Origin: Variovorax ginsengisoli
GTDB taxonomy: Bacteria; Pseudomonadota; Gammaproteobacteria; Burkholderiales; Burkholderiaceae_C
Direction of reading: 5' to 3'
Length of the DNA stretch: 64,000 nucleotides
NCBI RefSeq assembly: GCF_030486595.1
Contig: NZ_JAUJZH010000035.1
Coordinates: forward strand, 16,855 to 80,854
In this document: positions 51,101 through 59,440 of the stretch, in pieces
How the letters are laid out: the number at the start of each line of letters is the position of its first letter
Position numbering within the stretch: the stretch's first letter is position 1
Made by a program: the position numbers and the translations under genes
Notes under the pieces: generated by a model
The model's input: only the letters and a program-made list of their open reading frames with translations
Told to the model about the DNA's origin: nothing
Database searches by the model: none

Positions 51101-52864
51101 ACCTACGCGATCATGATCGCCCCGCTGATCTGGGAGGGGCACAACATCGGCTCGATCCACGTCACGCGGCAGCCCCCGGGCCCGTTCGACCCGAAGGAGA
51201 TCAAGCTGCTGAAGACCTTCGCCGACCAGGCCGTGATCGCGATCCAGAACGCGCGCATGTTCGCCGAGACCAAGGAAGCGCGGGCCGCGGCCGAGGCCGC
51301 CAACGAGGCCAAGAGCGCCTTCCTGGCGACCATGAGCCACGAGATCCGCACCCCCATGAATGCCGTCATCGGCATGAGCGGGCTGCTGCTCGACACCGCG
51401 CTCGATGCCGAGCAGCAGGACTACGTCTCGACCATCCGGGACTCGGGCGATGCACTCCTGACCATCATCAACGACATCCTCGACTACTCGAAGATCGAGG
51501 CCGGCCGGATGGACATCGAGGCCCATCCCTTCGACCTGCGCGATTGCGTGGAGTCGGCGCTCGACCTGGTCAGCACCCGGGCGACCGAGAAGGACCTCGA
51601 CACGGCCTATGTCTTCGAAGGCGAGGTGCCCGCCGCAGTGAGCGGCGACCTGCCGCGGCTGCGGCAGATCCTGCTGAACCTGCTGAGCAACGCGGTGAAG
51701 TTCACCGAGGCCGGCGAGGTGGTGGTGACGGTCGGCGCCGACGCCCGGCCGGGCGGCCGGGTCGCGCTGACCTTCGCGGTGCGCGACACCGGCATCGGCC
51801 TCTCGCCGCAGGGCATGGGCCGGCTGTTCCAGTCGTTCTCGCAGGCCGACTCCAGCACCACCCGCAAGTACGGCGGCACCGGCCTCGGCCTGGCCATCAG
51901 CAAGCGGCTGGCCGAGATGATGGGCGGCCGCATGTGGGCCGAGAGCGGCGGGCTGGGCACGGGCTCGACCTTCCATTTCAGCATCGAGGTGCCGGTGGCG
52001 CCGCTGCCGCCCAGCCGGCACCGCGACTTCCTCGGCGTGCAGCCCGAACTGCAGGGCCGGCGCGTGCTGGTGGTGGACGACAACGCGACCAACCGCCGCG
52101 TGCTGGCGGCGCAGGTCGACAAATGGGGCATGGCCGCGCGCGCCACCGAATCGCCCCTCGAGGCCCTGCACTGGATCGAGCAAGCCGAGCCCTTCGACCT
52201 GGCGGTGCTCGACATGCACATGCCCGGCATGGACGGCATCGCGCTGGCGCGACGTGTGCGGGCGACCCGCCCGACCCTGCCGCTGGTGCTGTTCAGCTCC
52301 CTCGGCCGGCGCGATGCGGGCGAGGCCGAATCCCTGTTCGACGCCTACCTCGGCAAGCCGATCCGGCAGTCGCACCTGTTCGACACCCTGATCGGCCTGC
52401 TGGCGCCTGAATCGGCCGCCCGGCCTACGGACGGCGGCGCCCTCAAGCCGCAGATCGATCCGTCGATGGCGGCGCGTCATCCGCTGCGCATCCTGCTGGC
52501 CGAGGACAACGCGGTGAACCAGAAGCTCGCGCTGCGCCTGCTGCAGCAGATGGGCTACCGGGCCGACCTGGCCGCCAACGGCATCGAGGCCGTCGAGTCG
52601 GTGCAGCGCCAGGCTTACGATGTGGTGCTGATGGATGTACAGATGCCCGAACTCGACGGCCTGGATGCGACCCGGCAGATCTGCGAACTGCTGCCGGGCA
52701 CGCAACGACCCCGGATCGTCGCGATGACGGCCAACGCCATGCAGGGCGACCGCGAAATGTGCATGGCCGCGGGCATGGACGACTACCTGGCCAAGCCGAT
52801 CCGCGTCGATCGGCTGGTCGAGGCACTGAACAGCGTGCCGCCACGAAAGGACCGAACGACATGA
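48137..52864 (+). CDS. Prolyl oligopeptidase fused to a two-GAF hybrid histidine kinase
   Basis: One uninterrupted 1575-residue frame. Residues 1-685 are a full S9A prolyl oligopeptidase with N-terminal propeller and C-terminal hydrolase: nucleophile S543 in GGSNGG, Asp 626/627 in STRDDRVHP and H658 in GGHGG. A coiled-coil linker (690-712) leads to GAF1 (~715-870), GAF2 (~885-1040), HisKA with H1068 in MSHEIRTPMN, HATPase with N1185, D1217 and GGTGLGL (1246-1252), then two receivers with phosphoacceptors D1359 and D1500. No signal peptide or membrane segment is seen, so it should be cytosolic. No plausible second start exists at the junction. It is coupled to Hpt by ATGA. Peptide cleavage may gate kinase activity; this is inference. 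Confidence 0.92.
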   Translation: MPESMTPADPRLWLEEVEGADALGWVREQNARTLGTLAATPAFARTQASIQAVLDSDARIAEVAKIGELYYNFWKDADHPLGLWRRTTMAEYRGADPAWETVLDLDALAAAEGVQWVWHGASVLRPAYRKALLSLSRGGADADVTREFDLVAKAFVTPTEGGFFRPESKGGLAWIDDDTVYAFTTLGESASTASGYPRVARRWARGTPLEAAPAVYEGLADDMYISAWRSHTPGFERDFVSRSLAFYSAELFLLAEGDRLLKVDVPLSAQPSIQREWLLVELRDPWEVGGRSHPAGALLATRLERFMRGERDFEVLFEPGPTRSLAAATWTRSHLVVNVLDDVKNRLHVLTPPASGSGPWTRSEFIGAPPIGSVHAWAVDRDASDQIWLSATDYLTPSTLSLATVGQPPELLKAMPAFFDATGLVVEQRFANSDDGTRVPYFMVRRADLMFDGTAPTLLYGYGGFEISLTPGYSGALGRAWLDLGGVYVVANIRGGGEYGPRWHQAALRQNRHRAYEDFSSVAKDLVARGVTSPRHLGAQGGSNGGLLAGMMLTRYPALFGAVVIEVPLLDMRRYTHLLAGASWMAEYGDPDDPAQWEFIRSFSPYHLFDPGRDYPPVLFTTSTRDDRVHPAHARKMAAAMIEAGKDVSYYENIEGGHGGAATNAQAATLKALAYRFLWERLGPAPAAGDEALRVQLAERTAELAQRAGELALINSIQQGMAARLEFQAIVRMVGDKLREVFDSGDINILWWDDKTGLMQALYRYEHNRPLPLPPARPLKPDGPAERILRTRRPVVANSREEQTRAGFVPAPGTDWAHSIVAVPIIGSDRVLGILGMQDHEREHAFGSHAIRLLETVAASMGLALENARLFDEMQATLERQTAMSEVLQVISSSMENAQPVFDKILDSCQRLFSGSQMGISLIGSDGLVHLGAHRGSAREALEKYYPRPIDPIPVAVSQEALAVLHIPDVLAEPHLPRFMRELAETVGTYAIMIAPLIWEGHNIGSIHVTRQPPGPFDPKEIKLLKTFADQAVIAIQNARMFAETKEARAAAEAANEAKSAFLATMSHEIRTPMNAVIGMSGLLLDTALDAEQQDYVSTIRDSGDALLTIINDILDYSKIEAGRMDIEAHPFDLRDCVESALDLVSTRATEKDLDTAYVFEGEVPAAVSGDLPRLRQILLNLLSNAVKFTEAGEVVVTVGADARPGGRVALTFAVRDTGIGLSPQGMGRLFQSFSQADSSTTRKYGGTGLGLAISKRLAEMMGGRMWAESGGLGTGSTFHFSIEVPVAPLPPSRHRDFLGVQPELQGRRVLVVDDNATNRRVLAAQVDKWGMAARATESPLEALHWIEQAEPFDLAVLDMHMPGMDGIALARRVRATRPTLPLVLFSSLGRRDAGEAESLFDAYLGKPIRQSHLFDTLIGLLAPESAARPTDGGALKPQIDPSMAARHPLRILLAEDNAVNQKLALRLLQQMGYRADLAANGIEAVESVQRQAYDVVLMDVQMPELDGLDATRQICELLPGTQRPRIVAMTANAMQGDREMCMAAGMDDYLAKPIRVDRLVEALNSVPPRKDRTT

Positions 52865-53205
52865 GCGATGCGACGATCGACGCTGCCACCTTCGCCGAGC
52901 TGCAGGAAAGCGCGGGGGCCGACTTCGTCAAGGAACTGGTGCAGACCTTTCTCGAGGAGGCGCCGGCGATGCTGTCGGAGCTGCGGGAGTCGCTCGCGGC
53001 GGGCCAGGCCGACGCCTTCCGCCGGGCGGCGCATTCCCTGAAGTCGAACAGCCTCACCTTCGGCGCGCTGGCGCTCGCCGCGCTGGCGCGCGAACTCGAG
53101 CTTGGCGGACTCGACGCCGCCGCCCTCCAGCCGAATGCGCTCGGTCCGCTCGAGGCCGAGTACGCCCGGGTGGCCCGGGCGCTGGAGGCGCTCTGCCGTG
53201 GCTGA
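52861..53205 (+). CDS. Histidine phosphotransfer (Hpt) protein
   Basis: A 114-residue all-helical Hpt domain with phosphoacceptor H58 in RRAAHSLKSNS. The start overlaps the kinase stop (ATGA), and its 3' end overlaps the receiver-cyclase start by 8 bases. It most likely shuttles phosphate from a fusion-kinase receiver (D1359 or D1500) to D59 of the cyclase protein. Confidence 0.93.
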   Translation: MSDATIDAATFAELQESAGADFVKELVQTFLEEAPAMLSELRESLAAGQADAFRRAAHSLKSNSLTFGALALAALARELELGGLDAAALQPNALGPLEAEYARVARALEALCRG

Positions 53206-54256
53206 ACCCGACCCTCCCCTGGCCCGCCTGCTGGTCGCCGACGACAACAAGGTCAACCGCCTCCTGCTCACCCGGGGCCTCGAACTTCAGGGCCACAGCG
53301 TCAGCTGCGCCGAGAACGGCCGGATCGCGCTCGACATGCTGCGGCGCGAGCCCTTCGACCTGCTGCTGCTCGATATCGAGATGCCCGAGATGGACGGCTT
53401 CCAGGTGCTGGAGCAGCTCACCGCCGATCCCAAGCTGCGCGACCTGCCGGTGATCGTGACCTCGTCGCTGGAGGGGCTCGACAACATCGTGCGCTGCATC
53501 GAGCTCGGCGCCGAGGACTACCTGCCCAAGCCGGTGAACGCGGTGCTGCTCAAGGCCCGCATCGGCGCCAGCCTCGAGAAGAAGCGGCTGCGCGACCAGC
53601 AGAAGGAACTGGTGCGGCGCTTCGCCACCTCCGAGGTGGCGCAGGACCTCGAACAATCCGGCTTCGCGCTCGGCGGGCGGCATGTGCGGGGCTCGGTGAT
53701 GTTCTCCGACATCCGCGGCTTCACCGCGCTGGTCGAGTCGCAGCCCCCCGAGGAGACGATCGAGCTGCTGAACGCCTACTACGCGCTGATGTTCGACGCC
53801 ATCAACGACCATGGCGGAGTCGTCAACCAGATGATCGGCGACGGCCTGATGGCGATCTTCGGCGCCCCGCTGCCCATGACCGACCATGGCGTGGCCGCGG
53901 TGCGCGCGGCCCTCGAGATGGTCGAGCGGGTCGAACTCCTCAACACCCGGCGCCTCGCGGTCGACAAGCCCGCGATCCGCATCGGCGTCGGTATTGCCAC
54001 CGGCGAGCTGGTGGCGGGCTACACCGGCACGCAGAAGCGCGCCACCTACACCTGCATCGGCGACACGGTGAACCTCGCCGCCCGGCTCGAGGAGCACACC
54101 AAGCTGGCGCAACGCACGATCCTCATCGACCCGGCGACCTGCGCCGCCCTGGGCGGGCGCATTCCGGTCGACCTGCTGGGCGCGGTCGCGCTGCGCGGCA
54201 AGGCGCTGCCGGTCGAGGTGTACGCCGTCGCCGGCCGGCCCGCACCGTGCGCCTGA
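53198..54256 (+). CDS. Response regulator with class III adenylate/guanylate cyclase output
   Basis: A 352-residue protein starting with GTG. Residues 9-125 are a receiver with phosphoacceptor D59 in LLLLDIEMPEMDG and K111 in LPKP. A helical linker (about 125-160) leads to a class III cyclase (165-345) with metal D171 in MFSDIRGFT and D215 in GDGLMAIFG, and transition-state segment YTCIGDTVNLAARLEE. It makes cAMP or cGMP, presumably in response to phosphorylation. It is the output end of the POP-kinase/Hpt operon and overlaps the next gene. Confidence 0.92.
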   Translation: MAEPDPPLARLLVADDNKVNRLLLTRGLELQGHSVSCAENGRIALDMLRREPFDLLLLDIEMPEMDGFQVLEQLTADPKLRDLPVIVTSSLEGLDNIVRCIELGAEDYLPKPVNAVLLKARIGASLEKKRLRDQQKELVRRFATSEVAQDLEQSGFALGGRHVRGSVMFSDIRGFTALVESQPPEETIELLNAYYALMFDAINDHGGVVNQMIGDGLMAIFGAPLPMTDHGVAAVRAALEMVERVELLNTRRLAVDKPAIRIGVGIATGELVAGYTGTQKRATYTCIGDTVNLAARLEEHTKLAQRTILIDPATCAALGGRIPVDLLGAVALRGKALPVEVYAVAGRPAPCA

Positions 54257-54639
54257 TCGTCGCGCTCGCGCTGCTGCATGGCTGCCTGTCGGCGGCCGTC
54301 GCCGCCACGCCCGCGGACGCCGGCCCGCCAGCCAGCTGGGGCGCGATCGCGTCCAGGCCGGGGGCGTACGGCTACGCCTTCAACCACGCGTCCCGCGACG
54401 CCGCCGAACGCGCGGCGCGCGCCCAGTGCGATCGCATGGCGGGCCGCGCGGGCAGCTGCGATGTGCGCGTCTCGTTCGACCGCTCCTGCGGCGCGCTGGC
54501 GACCGGCAACTTCGGCGAATGGGGCGCGGCCAGCGCCGCCACGACGAGCGCCGCGGGCAAGGCCGCGATCGCGCAATGCGAGGGCCTGCTGCCGACCGAG
54601 CCCTGCAAGGTCGTGACCAGCGTCTGCTCGGGGCGCTGA
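54247..54639 (+). CDS. Exported DUF4189-like protein
   Basis: A 130-residue protein starting with GTG within the cyclase gene end. A signal peptide is followed by WGAIASRPG, YGYAFNHASRDAAERAARAQC and repeated Cys residues (about 61, 70, 81, 111, 119, 126), the DUF4189 pattern of small Cys-rich secreted domains. Function is unknown. It shares the operon with the signalling genes by overlap and ends at a bidirectional hairpin. Confidence 0.75.
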   Translation: MRLIVALALLHGCLSAAVAATPADAGPPASWGAIASRPGAYGYAFNHASRDAAERAARAQCDRMAGRAGSCDVRVSFDRSCGALATGNFGEWGAASAATTSAAGKAAIAQCEGLLPTEPCKVVTSVCSGR

Positions 54640-54665
54640 GCGCCGGCGCAGCGAACGCCGGCGCT
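54639..54665. terminator. Bidirectional hairpin between convergent operons
   Basis: AGCGCCGGCG-N7-CGCCGGCGCT is a perfect 10-bp stem that spans the 24-base gap between the DUF4189 and MscS stop codons and reaches both. It could end transcription from both sides; there is no U-tract. Confidence 0.6.
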
Positions 54666-56307
54666 ACGGCGGGCCGCCTTCGGGTTCGCGCGCCGGCGGC
54701 GCGTACCAATTGGCGCGCGGCACCACCTTGTCGGCCGCCGGGTCTTGCACGTAGTGCGGAGACATGATCTGCACGCCGGATTCGTTGAAGACATCGAGCA
54801 CATGGGCGTGCAAGGCGTTCAGCGCCTCGGCGCGCGGCCGCGGGCGTTCGGGCACGGCCTGGCAGACCAGCCGGTACTCCACGTAGAAGTCGGACAGCGC
54901 GGTCTTGAAGATCTGCGGCGGCGGCGACGCCAGCACGCCGCCGGTGCGCCTGGCCGCTTCGACCAGCATCGCCTCGACCTGGCGCCAGGGCGTGTCGTAG
55001 CCGATCGTCACGACCGTGTCCAGCACATAGCCGCGCCCCTCGACCGTGCGCGAGTAATTCTTGGTGGTCGAGGCCATGATCACCGAGTTCGGCATGCTGA
55101 CCTCCTCGCCCAGCCCGGTGCGGATCTTGGTCGTGAAGGTGCCCACCTCCGTCACCGTGCCCTCCTGCTCGTTGATGCGCACGTATTCGCCGACGCGGAT
55201 GGTGCGCGAGTACATCAGGATCAGGCCGCTGGCGGCCTGGCCGACCAGGCTGGAGCCGCCCAGGGTCACCATCAGGCCGAGCAGCACCGAGATGCCCCTG
55301 AAGGCGTCGCTCTGGGCGCCCGGCAGGTACGGATAGGCCATGGCGATGGCGAACAGCCAGACCAGCACGGCGAAGATCCGCCGGGTCGGCCCGGCCAGGT
55401 CGCGATCGATCCAGCCCAGGGTGGCGCGGCCGCGCTCGACCCGGTCGAACAGCGGCCTGAAGGCGGCCACCGCGCCGCGCGCCAGCAGGAAGATGACGAC
55501 CGCGACGGCCAGGTCCGGCAAGGCGCCCAGCACGTTGCGGCCGATGTCGCGCGCGATGCCGATCAGGAACGCGCCCAGCTGTTCGCCCCAGGGCCGGGTG
55601 TAGGCGAAGCGCTTCAGGGCGAACACCAGCCATTCGTAGGCCATCACGGCCAGCACCAGCCAGATGAGTGCGCGCACCAGGTATTGCGCCATGGCGGCCA
55701 GCCGCGACGAATGCAGGATCGGCGTCCCGTCCAGCTGCAGACCGGCGGTCTTCGATTCCAGCAGATCGGCCGCACGCGAGGCCATCGCGTTGCGCAGGCG
55801 CCAGATGGCCCAGAGCCCCAGCGCGAAGACCAGCGTCGCGATCGCCGTCTCGGCGAGCGCGCGCAGCAACTGCCTGCGGTCGCGGGCCTCGCGGGTTTCT
55901 GCAATGGCGCGTGTCAGGGCTTGCTGCGCCGAGTGCGTGAACGATTCGAAGGACTCGCCGGTGCCGCGGTCGAGGTCCTCCGGCGTGAGGATCAGGGCGA
56001 AGCCGCCATCGATCATGAGCACGGCGCCCTGAGGCACCTGCTGCACCGTCACGAGGTCCGGGCCCCCCTTGGCCAGCAGGTCGTCGATGGTCCGCTCGGC
56101 CCGGCGGGCGCGTTCCGACGCCGACACGCCCAGGAAGTCGCCGCGCAGGGTGACGACGCGCCGGCTGAGCACCACCACATCGGCCGCATCCCTGGGTGCC
56201 GCCTTGGCGGCCGGGGCGGCTGCGGGCTGCGCCAGGGCGATCGCCGGGGCGGCGAGCAGGAGCAGGGCCCACAGGGCGGCGAGTACCAGGACCGGGACGC
56301 GTCTCAT
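54664..56307 (-). CDS. MscS-family mechanosensitive ion channel
   Basis: A 547-residue channel with a signal peptide (to about residue 26), a periplasmic domain (about 30-155), several transmembrane segments, and the MscS core from about 345. The pore-lining TM3 reads VLLGLMVTLGGSSLVGQAASGLILMYS, then the beta domain with the VGEYVRINEQEGTVTEVG and SMPNSVIMAS blocks. It releases solutes on hypoosmotic shock. It lies 7 bases after the sulP gene on the same strand, so both are in one operon. Confidence 0.9.
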   Translation of the reverse strand: MRRVPVLVLAALWALLLLAAPAIALAQPAAAPAAKAAPRDAADVVVLSRRVVTLRGDFLGVSASERARRAERTIDDLLAKGGPDLVTVQQVPQGAVLMIDGGFALILTPEDLDRGTGESFESFTHSAQQALTRAIAETREARDRRQLLRALAETAIATLVFALGLWAIWRLRNAMASRAADLLESKTAGLQLDGTPILHSSRLAAMAQYLVRALIWLVLAVMAYEWLVFALKRFAYTRPWGEQLGAFLIGIARDIGRNVLGALPDLAVAVVIFLLARGAVAAFRPLFDRVERGRATLGWIDRDLAGPTRRIFAVLVWLFAIAMAYPYLPGAQSDAFRGISVLLGLMVTLGGSSLVGQAASGLILMYSRTIRVGEYVRINEQEGTVTEVGTFTTKIRTGLGEEVSMPNSVIMASTTKNYSRTVEGRGYVLDTVVTIGYDTPWRQVEAMLVEAARRTGGVLASPPPQIFKTALSDFYVEYRLVCQAVPERPRPRAEALNALHAHVLDVFNESGVQIMSPHYVQDPAADKVVPRANWYAPPAREPEGGPP

Positions 56308-56314
56308 GCCGGCA

Positions 56315-58030
56315 TCACTGGCTTGCGCGGGCCCCGGCCTTCTTCCACTGCCCGACGATCGACTCCACGCTCTGTGCCGGGCCCAGGTCGCCGAACACCT
56401 TGTCGAGCCCGTCGCGGCGCATCATGTCGCGCACCTCGCCGTTCATGTTCGACACCCGGAGCGTAATGCCCTGGCCCGCCAGTTCCTCGTGGCATTCGGC
56501 CAGCATGTCGGCGGCGGCCACGTCCACGTAGGGCGACGACGAGAGATCGATCACCACCAGCCGCACCGCCTTGCCCTGTTGCCCGATCGCCTCCATCAGG
56601 TCGGCCTTGACGTTGGGCGCGTTGGCATAGAAGAGGCCCGCATTGACGCGAAACACCAGCGAGCCGGGTTCGATCTCGTTGTCGGGATGGCGCGCCAGGT
56701 CGCTGTAGAGCTCGGTGCCCGGAATGCGGCCGAGCAGCACGGTGCTCGGATTGCTGGCCCGCCAGACCAGCAGCAGCAGCGACAGCACGGTGCCGATCAT
56801 CACGCCTTCGAGCATGCCGAACAGCAGCACCCCGGCCATCGCGGCCAGGGCGATCCAGAACTCGCGCGGACTCACCCGCAGCAGGCGCCGCAGCGCCGGA
56901 ATGTCGACCAGCCCCTTGACCGCGATCATCACGACCGCGGCCAGCACCGGCTCGGGAAGCTGCGTGAAGGCGCCGGTGAAGAACAGCACGATCACGGCCA
57001 GCAGCAGGCCCGAGATCGCGCCCGCCAGCGGCGTCTTCGCGCCCGCCTGGTCGTTGACCGCAGAACGCGACATGCTGCAGCCCACCGGCAGCGACGAACC
57101 CAGGCCGCAGACCACGTTGGCCGCACCGACCGCCAGCAGTTCCTGGTTGGCGTCGGCCGGGTACTTGTGCTTGGCCGCGAAGGTGCGCACCACACCCATG
57201 CCTTCGACGTACGACAGCAGGAACACCGCGAAGGCCGTGGGCAGCAGCGCCTGCGCGTCGGCCAGCGTGAACGAGGGCAGCCGGTACGGCGGCAGTCCGC
57301 TCGGTATCTCGCCGGTGATCTTGATGCCGTGGCCGCCGAGCCCGGTAAACATCATGAGCAGGATCGACGCCGCCACCACCACCAGCGCCCATGGAATGCG
57401 CGGCGCGAGCTTCTCGGTGACCAGCAGCACGGCGATCACGGCCACGCCCAGGCCGAGCGACCACGGGTTGGTGTCGCCCCGGTGCTGGAAGAGATAGGCG
57501 ATGCGGTCGACGAACTCGCCGTGCGCGCCCTCGATGCCGAACAGCTTGCCGAGCTGTGTGGTGGCGATGTAGATCGCGGCGCCGGCCGAAAACCCGGTCA
57601 ACACCGACTCGGAAATGAAATTGACCAGGAAGCCGAGCCGGAACACCCGCGCCACGACCGCGATGGCGCCGACCATGAGCGCGAGCAGCGCCGCCATTTC
57701 GGCATAGCGCGCCGGGTCCTTGAGGGACAGCCCCGCCAGGCCGGTCGCAACCAGGATCGACAGCGCCGAAGTCGGTCCGATGGCCGCCTGCCGCGAGGTG
57801 CCGAAGATCGCATACGCGAAGACCGCGAGCAGGCTGCCATAGAGGCCGGCCTGCGGCGGCAGTCCGGCGAGACCGGCATAGGCCATGCTCTCGGGGATGC
57901 AGAAGGCCGCGACCGTGACGCCGGCCAGCAGGTCGGCGCCGAGCCAGTCTCGGCGATAGTGCGGCGCCCAGTTCAGCACCGGCAGCAGGCGCGACAGCAA
58001 GGACGGGGTCGACGAAGTCGGATTGCTCAT
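56315..58030 (-). CDS. SulP-family anion transporter with STAS domain
   Basis: A 571-residue transporter. The SulP core (about 20-410) shows DLLAGVTVAAFCIPESMAYAGLAGLPPQAGLYGS, then SALSILVATG and GGIPxG-type loop LPVGCSMSRSAVNDQAGA. A cytoplasmic STAS domain (about 445-560) has VIDLSSSPYVDVAAADML. Such carriers move sulfate, bicarbonate or dicarboxylates. It is third in the leftward run DUF2092, Gly-rich protein, SulP, MscS. Confidence 0.92.
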   Translation of the reverse strand: MSNPTSSTPSLLSRLLPVLNWAPHYRRDWLGADLLAGVTVAAFCIPESMAYAGLAGLPPQAGLYGSLLAVFAYAIFGTSRQAAIGPTSALSILVATGLAGLSLKDPARYAEMAALLALMVGAIAVVARVFRLGFLVNFISESVLTGFSAGAAIYIATTQLGKLFGIEGAHGEFVDRIAYLFQHRGDTNPWSLGLGVAVIAVLLVTEKLAPRIPWALVVVAASILLMMFTGLGGHGIKITGEIPSGLPPYRLPSFTLADAQALLPTAFAVFLLSYVEGMGVVRTFAAKHKYPADANQELLAVGAANVVCGLGSSLPVGCSMSRSAVNDQAGAKTPLAGAISGLLLAVIVLFFTGAFTQLPEPVLAAVVMIAVKGLVDIPALRRLLRVSPREFWIALAAMAGVLLFGMLEGVMIGTVLSLLLLVWRASNPSTVLLGRIPGTELYSDLARHPDNEIEPGSLVFRVNAGLFYANAPNVKADLMEAIGQQGKAVRLVVIDLSSSPYVDVAAADMLAECHEELAGQGITLRVSNMNGEVRDMMRRDGLDKVFGDLGPAQSVESIVGQWKKAGARASQ

Positions 58031-58059
58031 TGGCGCCCGGAGGGGTCGGGTGACGGCGC

Positions 58060-58575
58060 TCAATAAGGCGGATTGATGACCACGTACTGCCCGCCCTGCG
58101 GCTGGTACCAGACCGTGCCGCATTGCTGGTAGACCATGCCGCCGTAGTTGACCGGCACGCACCCGGCAGGGACCGAGCGCACCATCGAGCCGACCACCGC
58201 CGAGGTCACCGCGACGGTGGCGGTGACCGCGGCCGCGGTGGCGACCGGGTGGTAGTCGTTGTCCCAGCCGCAGTTGCGGCATCCGCCGCCGCCGCCGCCG
58301 CCCGCGACGACGACGTTGGTGTTGCGGTTGACGTTGTTGACGTTGACGTTGTTGACGCTGGTGTTACGGACATTGTTGGTGCGGACGTCCGCGCTGCGGT
58401 TGCTGACCTGCGCCCGATTGGCACCGCCACCGCCGCCCCCCGCATGCATGCCGCCGCCGCCGCCGCGCCCTCCTCCTCCGGCTCCGATGGCTCCGGCCGA
58501 TGGCGCCCAGGCCAGGCCGGCGACCACCAGAACGCTCAGAAGGGCCGAGAAAGTCTTGCTTGCTGCTTGCTTCAT
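58060..58575 (-). CDS. Exported Gly-rich protein with Asn-Val repeats
   Basis: I do not recognise the family. The 171-residue protein has a signal peptide ending near SAGAIG, a glycine-rich stretch (about 30-52), then an Asn-Val-rich repeat (NNVRNTSVNNVNVNNVNR-like, about 68-90), a G7 run and CRNCGW. A hydrophobic helix (about 112-135) and a C-terminus with CVPVNYGGMVYQQCGTVWYQP follow. The C-terminal Tyr/Gln-rich part occurs in many small periplasmic proteins of unknown role. It lies 12 bases after the DUF2092 gene and 29 bases before sulP. Confidence 0.7.
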   Translation of the reverse strand: MKQAASKTFSALLSVLVVAGLAWAPSAGAIGAGGGGRGGGGGMHAGGGGGGANRAQVSNRSADVRTNNVRNTSVNNVNVNNVNRNTNVVVAGGGGGGGCRNCGWDNDYHPVATAAAVTATVAVTSAVVGSMVRSVPAGCVPVNYGGMVYQQCGTVWYQPQGGQYVVINPPY

Positions 58576-58587
58576 GGCGCGGCTCCT

Positions 58588-59385
58588 TCAGGATGTCTTC
58601 AGGGGAACGAACTTGGCCTCGGTCGCCCCCTTGGGCGGCACGAACTTGAAGGTCGAATCCTTGAAGCCCGGGTTCTTCTTCCAGTCGAACAGCGTGGCCG
58701 ATTGCGGCCTGGCGTCATCCGAGCGATTGGTGATCACGAGCTTGAGCGGCAGCGGGTTGGCACCCGCGGTGAGCCAGATCTGCCAATCGAGCTCGCCCTG
58801 GCGGAAGGCGTAGTGGTTGCAGAGCACCTCGTCCACGAAGTCCTGCCCGGCGAACATGGCCGACTGGATCGCGTCGAACGGCGCCTCCGGCGTTCCCCAG
58901 ACGAACAGGTCGGCAGCAGGCACCTCGATGCCGAAGCGCTGCTTGAGCTTTTCGACCAGCACGCCCAGGTTATCGCTGAACTCGGCCTGCGAATAGGTCT
59001 TGAGCGCCGGCGTGAACAGGGTCACGGTCTTGCCGTCGTAGAAGAGCTCGCGCACCGAGCGCGGACTCGACATCCGCACGCGCATCTTGTTGGGCCGCGC
59101 GACCTGGAGTTCGGCGGTCGCCGCGTGCTGCAGCTTCTGGCCGTCGGCCAGCACCCGCTCGGCGGTCAGCGCGATCTCGACCTCGAAGCGCTTCAGCGAC
59201 TGCAGGTGCGCGCCCATGTCCTTGAGCGCCTGGATCGCCTCGGGATCGACCGGATTGGCCGCCGGCTGGGCCGCGGCCGCGGCCGCGGGTGCCGGCGCGG
59301 CGGGCGCGGGCGCGGGCTGCGCATGCAGGCCCGCTGCCCCGAGCGACAGCGCCAGCACGCTGGTCGCCAGTAGTGTTCGAACCAT
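58588..59385 (-). CDS. Periplasmic DUF2092-family protein
   Basis: A 265-residue protein with signal peptide (cleavage near LHA-QP, residue 22), an Ala-Pro linker (to about 46), and a beta-rich LolA-like domain with DMGAHLQSLKRFEV, RPNKMRVRM, YDGKTVTLFTPALKTYSQ and FVWGTPEAP blocks. Such DUF2092 proteins are thought to be lipid- or lipoprotein-binding carriers by fold analogy only. AGGAGA precedes the ATG. It is the first gene of the leftward operon with the 59441-59469 promoter. Confidence 0.82.
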   Translation of the reverse strand: MVRTLLATSVLALSLGAAGLHAQPAPAPAAPAPAAAAAAQPAANPVDPEAIQALKDMGAHLQSLKRFEVEIALTAERVLADGQKLQHAATAELQVARPNKMRVRMSSPRSVRELFYDGKTVTLFTPALKTYSQAEFSDNLGVLVEKLKQRFGIEVPAADLFVWGTPEAPFDAIQSAMFAGQDFVDEVLCNHYAFRQGELDWQIWLTAGANPLPLKLVITNRSDDARPQSATLFDWKKNPGFKDSTFKFVPPKGATEAKFVPLKTS

Positions 59386-59440
59386 GTCTGCTTCTCCTGG
59401 TCTGTGAAAGGGGCGACGGATCGCGGCGACGTCGGGACCC

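Noticed and set aside
47957..52705. Leftward frames of 826 and 724 residues opposite the peptidase-kinase gene
   Set aside because: Low-complexity composition with no recognisable domain; the rightward frame carries every catalytic motif.
58280..58460. Tandem-like repeats of GTTGACGTTGTT and GCC/CCG suspected as a CRISPR or satellite
   Set aside because: They translate in frame to the Asn-Val and Gly runs of the exported protein; no unit-spacer structure exists.
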